DNA of 5,161 bases, from assembly GCA_023253615.1 (NCBI GenBank), contig JALRFZ010000417.1, forward strand, positions 1-5,161, written 5' to 3'. The notes under the pieces are model-generated. The model had not been told where the DNA came from. It ran no database searches and worked only from the letters and a program-made list of their open reading frames with translations. The position numbers and the translations under genes were made by a program. Shown here piece after piece: positions 4,930-5,161 of the stretch. Within the stretch, counting starts at the first letter, position 1. Each line of letters starts with the position of its first letter. This DNA comes from Verrucomicrobiales bacterium (lineage in GTDB: Bacteria > Verrucomicrobiota > Verrucomicrobiia > Verrucomicrobiales > DEV007).

Positions 4930-5068
4930 CCATCCGCGTGCATCGGCGGAAGCGCAGCGATTCTGCGGTCATCTGCGTTTGAAGACCTTGCACCACCGGT
5001 GATCCTCTCCTCACGCCATTTGCGGAAATTCGCGGGAGCGAAGCGCATTCGCGCTCCATTCGCGTTGA
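4930..5068 (-). repeat. Repeat B, right arm of the inverted pair
   Basis: This is the reverse-complement partner of 3831-3968 over its full length. The order of exact blocks is preserved, which shows one element rather than scattered short matches. The inner ends of the B arms are 961 bp apart and enclose the C repeats and the whole regulator gene with its promoter. Confidence 0.85.
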
Positions 5069-5079
5069 GAAAGCAGGAA

Positions 5080-5106
5080 CCACGAATTCCACGAATCAAA
5101 CGAATC
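5080..5106 (+). repeat. 9-bp tandem repeat, three units
   Basis: CCACGAATT, CCACGAATC and AAACGAATC follow one another without a gap. This is a short CACGAAT-type minisatellite between the B arm and the partial third B copy. Confidence 0.75.
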
Positions 5107-5117
5107 CATTCCCCCGG

Positions 5118-5151
5118 ATTCGCGGAAATTCGCGGGAGCGAAGCGCATTCG
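5118..5151 (-). repeat. Partial third copy of repeat B
   Basis: Thirty bases at 5122-5151 are identical to 5022-5051, exactly 100 bp away in the same orientation. The match ends at 5151, and only this central block of repeat B is present before the window ends. Confidence 0.85.
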
Positions 5152-5161
5152 GGAAATGTCC

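Noticed and set aside
3735..5068. Insertion sequence or transposon around the regulator
   Set aside because: The inverted arms are suggestive, but there is no transposase and no target-site duplication that I can see, so it is reported only as a repeat arrangement.

Overview
The window looks like a chromosomal stretch of a G+C-rich bacterium, most likely a member of the Verrucomicrobiota. This is inferred from three things. The large secreted protein ends in a tail of the kind common on verrucomicrobial exoproteins (GDGVPNLMKYALGL, then a VERSADLRIW-type strand). The one regulator is of the GbsR/MarR type. The intergenic DNA is packed with short dispersed repeats (TTTTACC arrays, GGCGGAATgcgATTCCGCC hairpins, CACTAAGGACC tandem units), a texture I associate with that phylum. 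No marker gene fixes the taxonomy.

There are two convincing protein genes, and the rest is repeat-rich intergenic DNA. Positions 1-239 are AT-richer (about 43% G+C by hand count), begin with a CATA microsatellite and hold no believable gene. At 240-272, on the minus strand, lies an isolated 3' third of a tRNA, most like tRNA-Ile, with T-arm, acceptor 3' strand and CCA but no 5' part. Positions 320-523 hold the first copy of a ~190 bp dispersed repeat (repeat A), ending in 14-bp and 7-bp tandem units. Positions 564-3392 (minus strand) encode a 942-residue secreted protein: signal peptide, probable concanavalin/LamG-like beta-sandwich, right-handed parallel beta-helix, C-terminal verrucomicrobial tail. 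Its candidate promoter is at 3479-3506. Positions 3540-3744 hold the second repeat A copy in the same orientation, so the secreted-protein gene is bracketed by direct repeats.

Positions 3831-4093 and 4830-5068 hold two further repeat families (B, about 138 bp; C, about 27 bp with a GCGCC/GGCGC hairpin). They are arranged almost symmetrically and inverted around the second gene, a 194-residue GbsR/MarR-family winged-helix regulator at 4157-4741 (plus strand). The regulator has a plausible promoter whose -35 box lies inside a perfect inverted repeat. It appears to make a nearly leaderless mRNA. The last 90 bases hold a 9-bp tandem repeat and a partial third B copy.

The two genes are divergent, with 764 bp of repeat-filled DNA between their start codons. 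Nothing shows that they work together: the regulator's targets are not visible, and the exoprotein has no recognisable catalytic motif. The unusual content is the repeat architecture (direct repeats around one gene, nested inverted repeats around the other) and the tRNA remnant, not a recognisable new enzymatic system.
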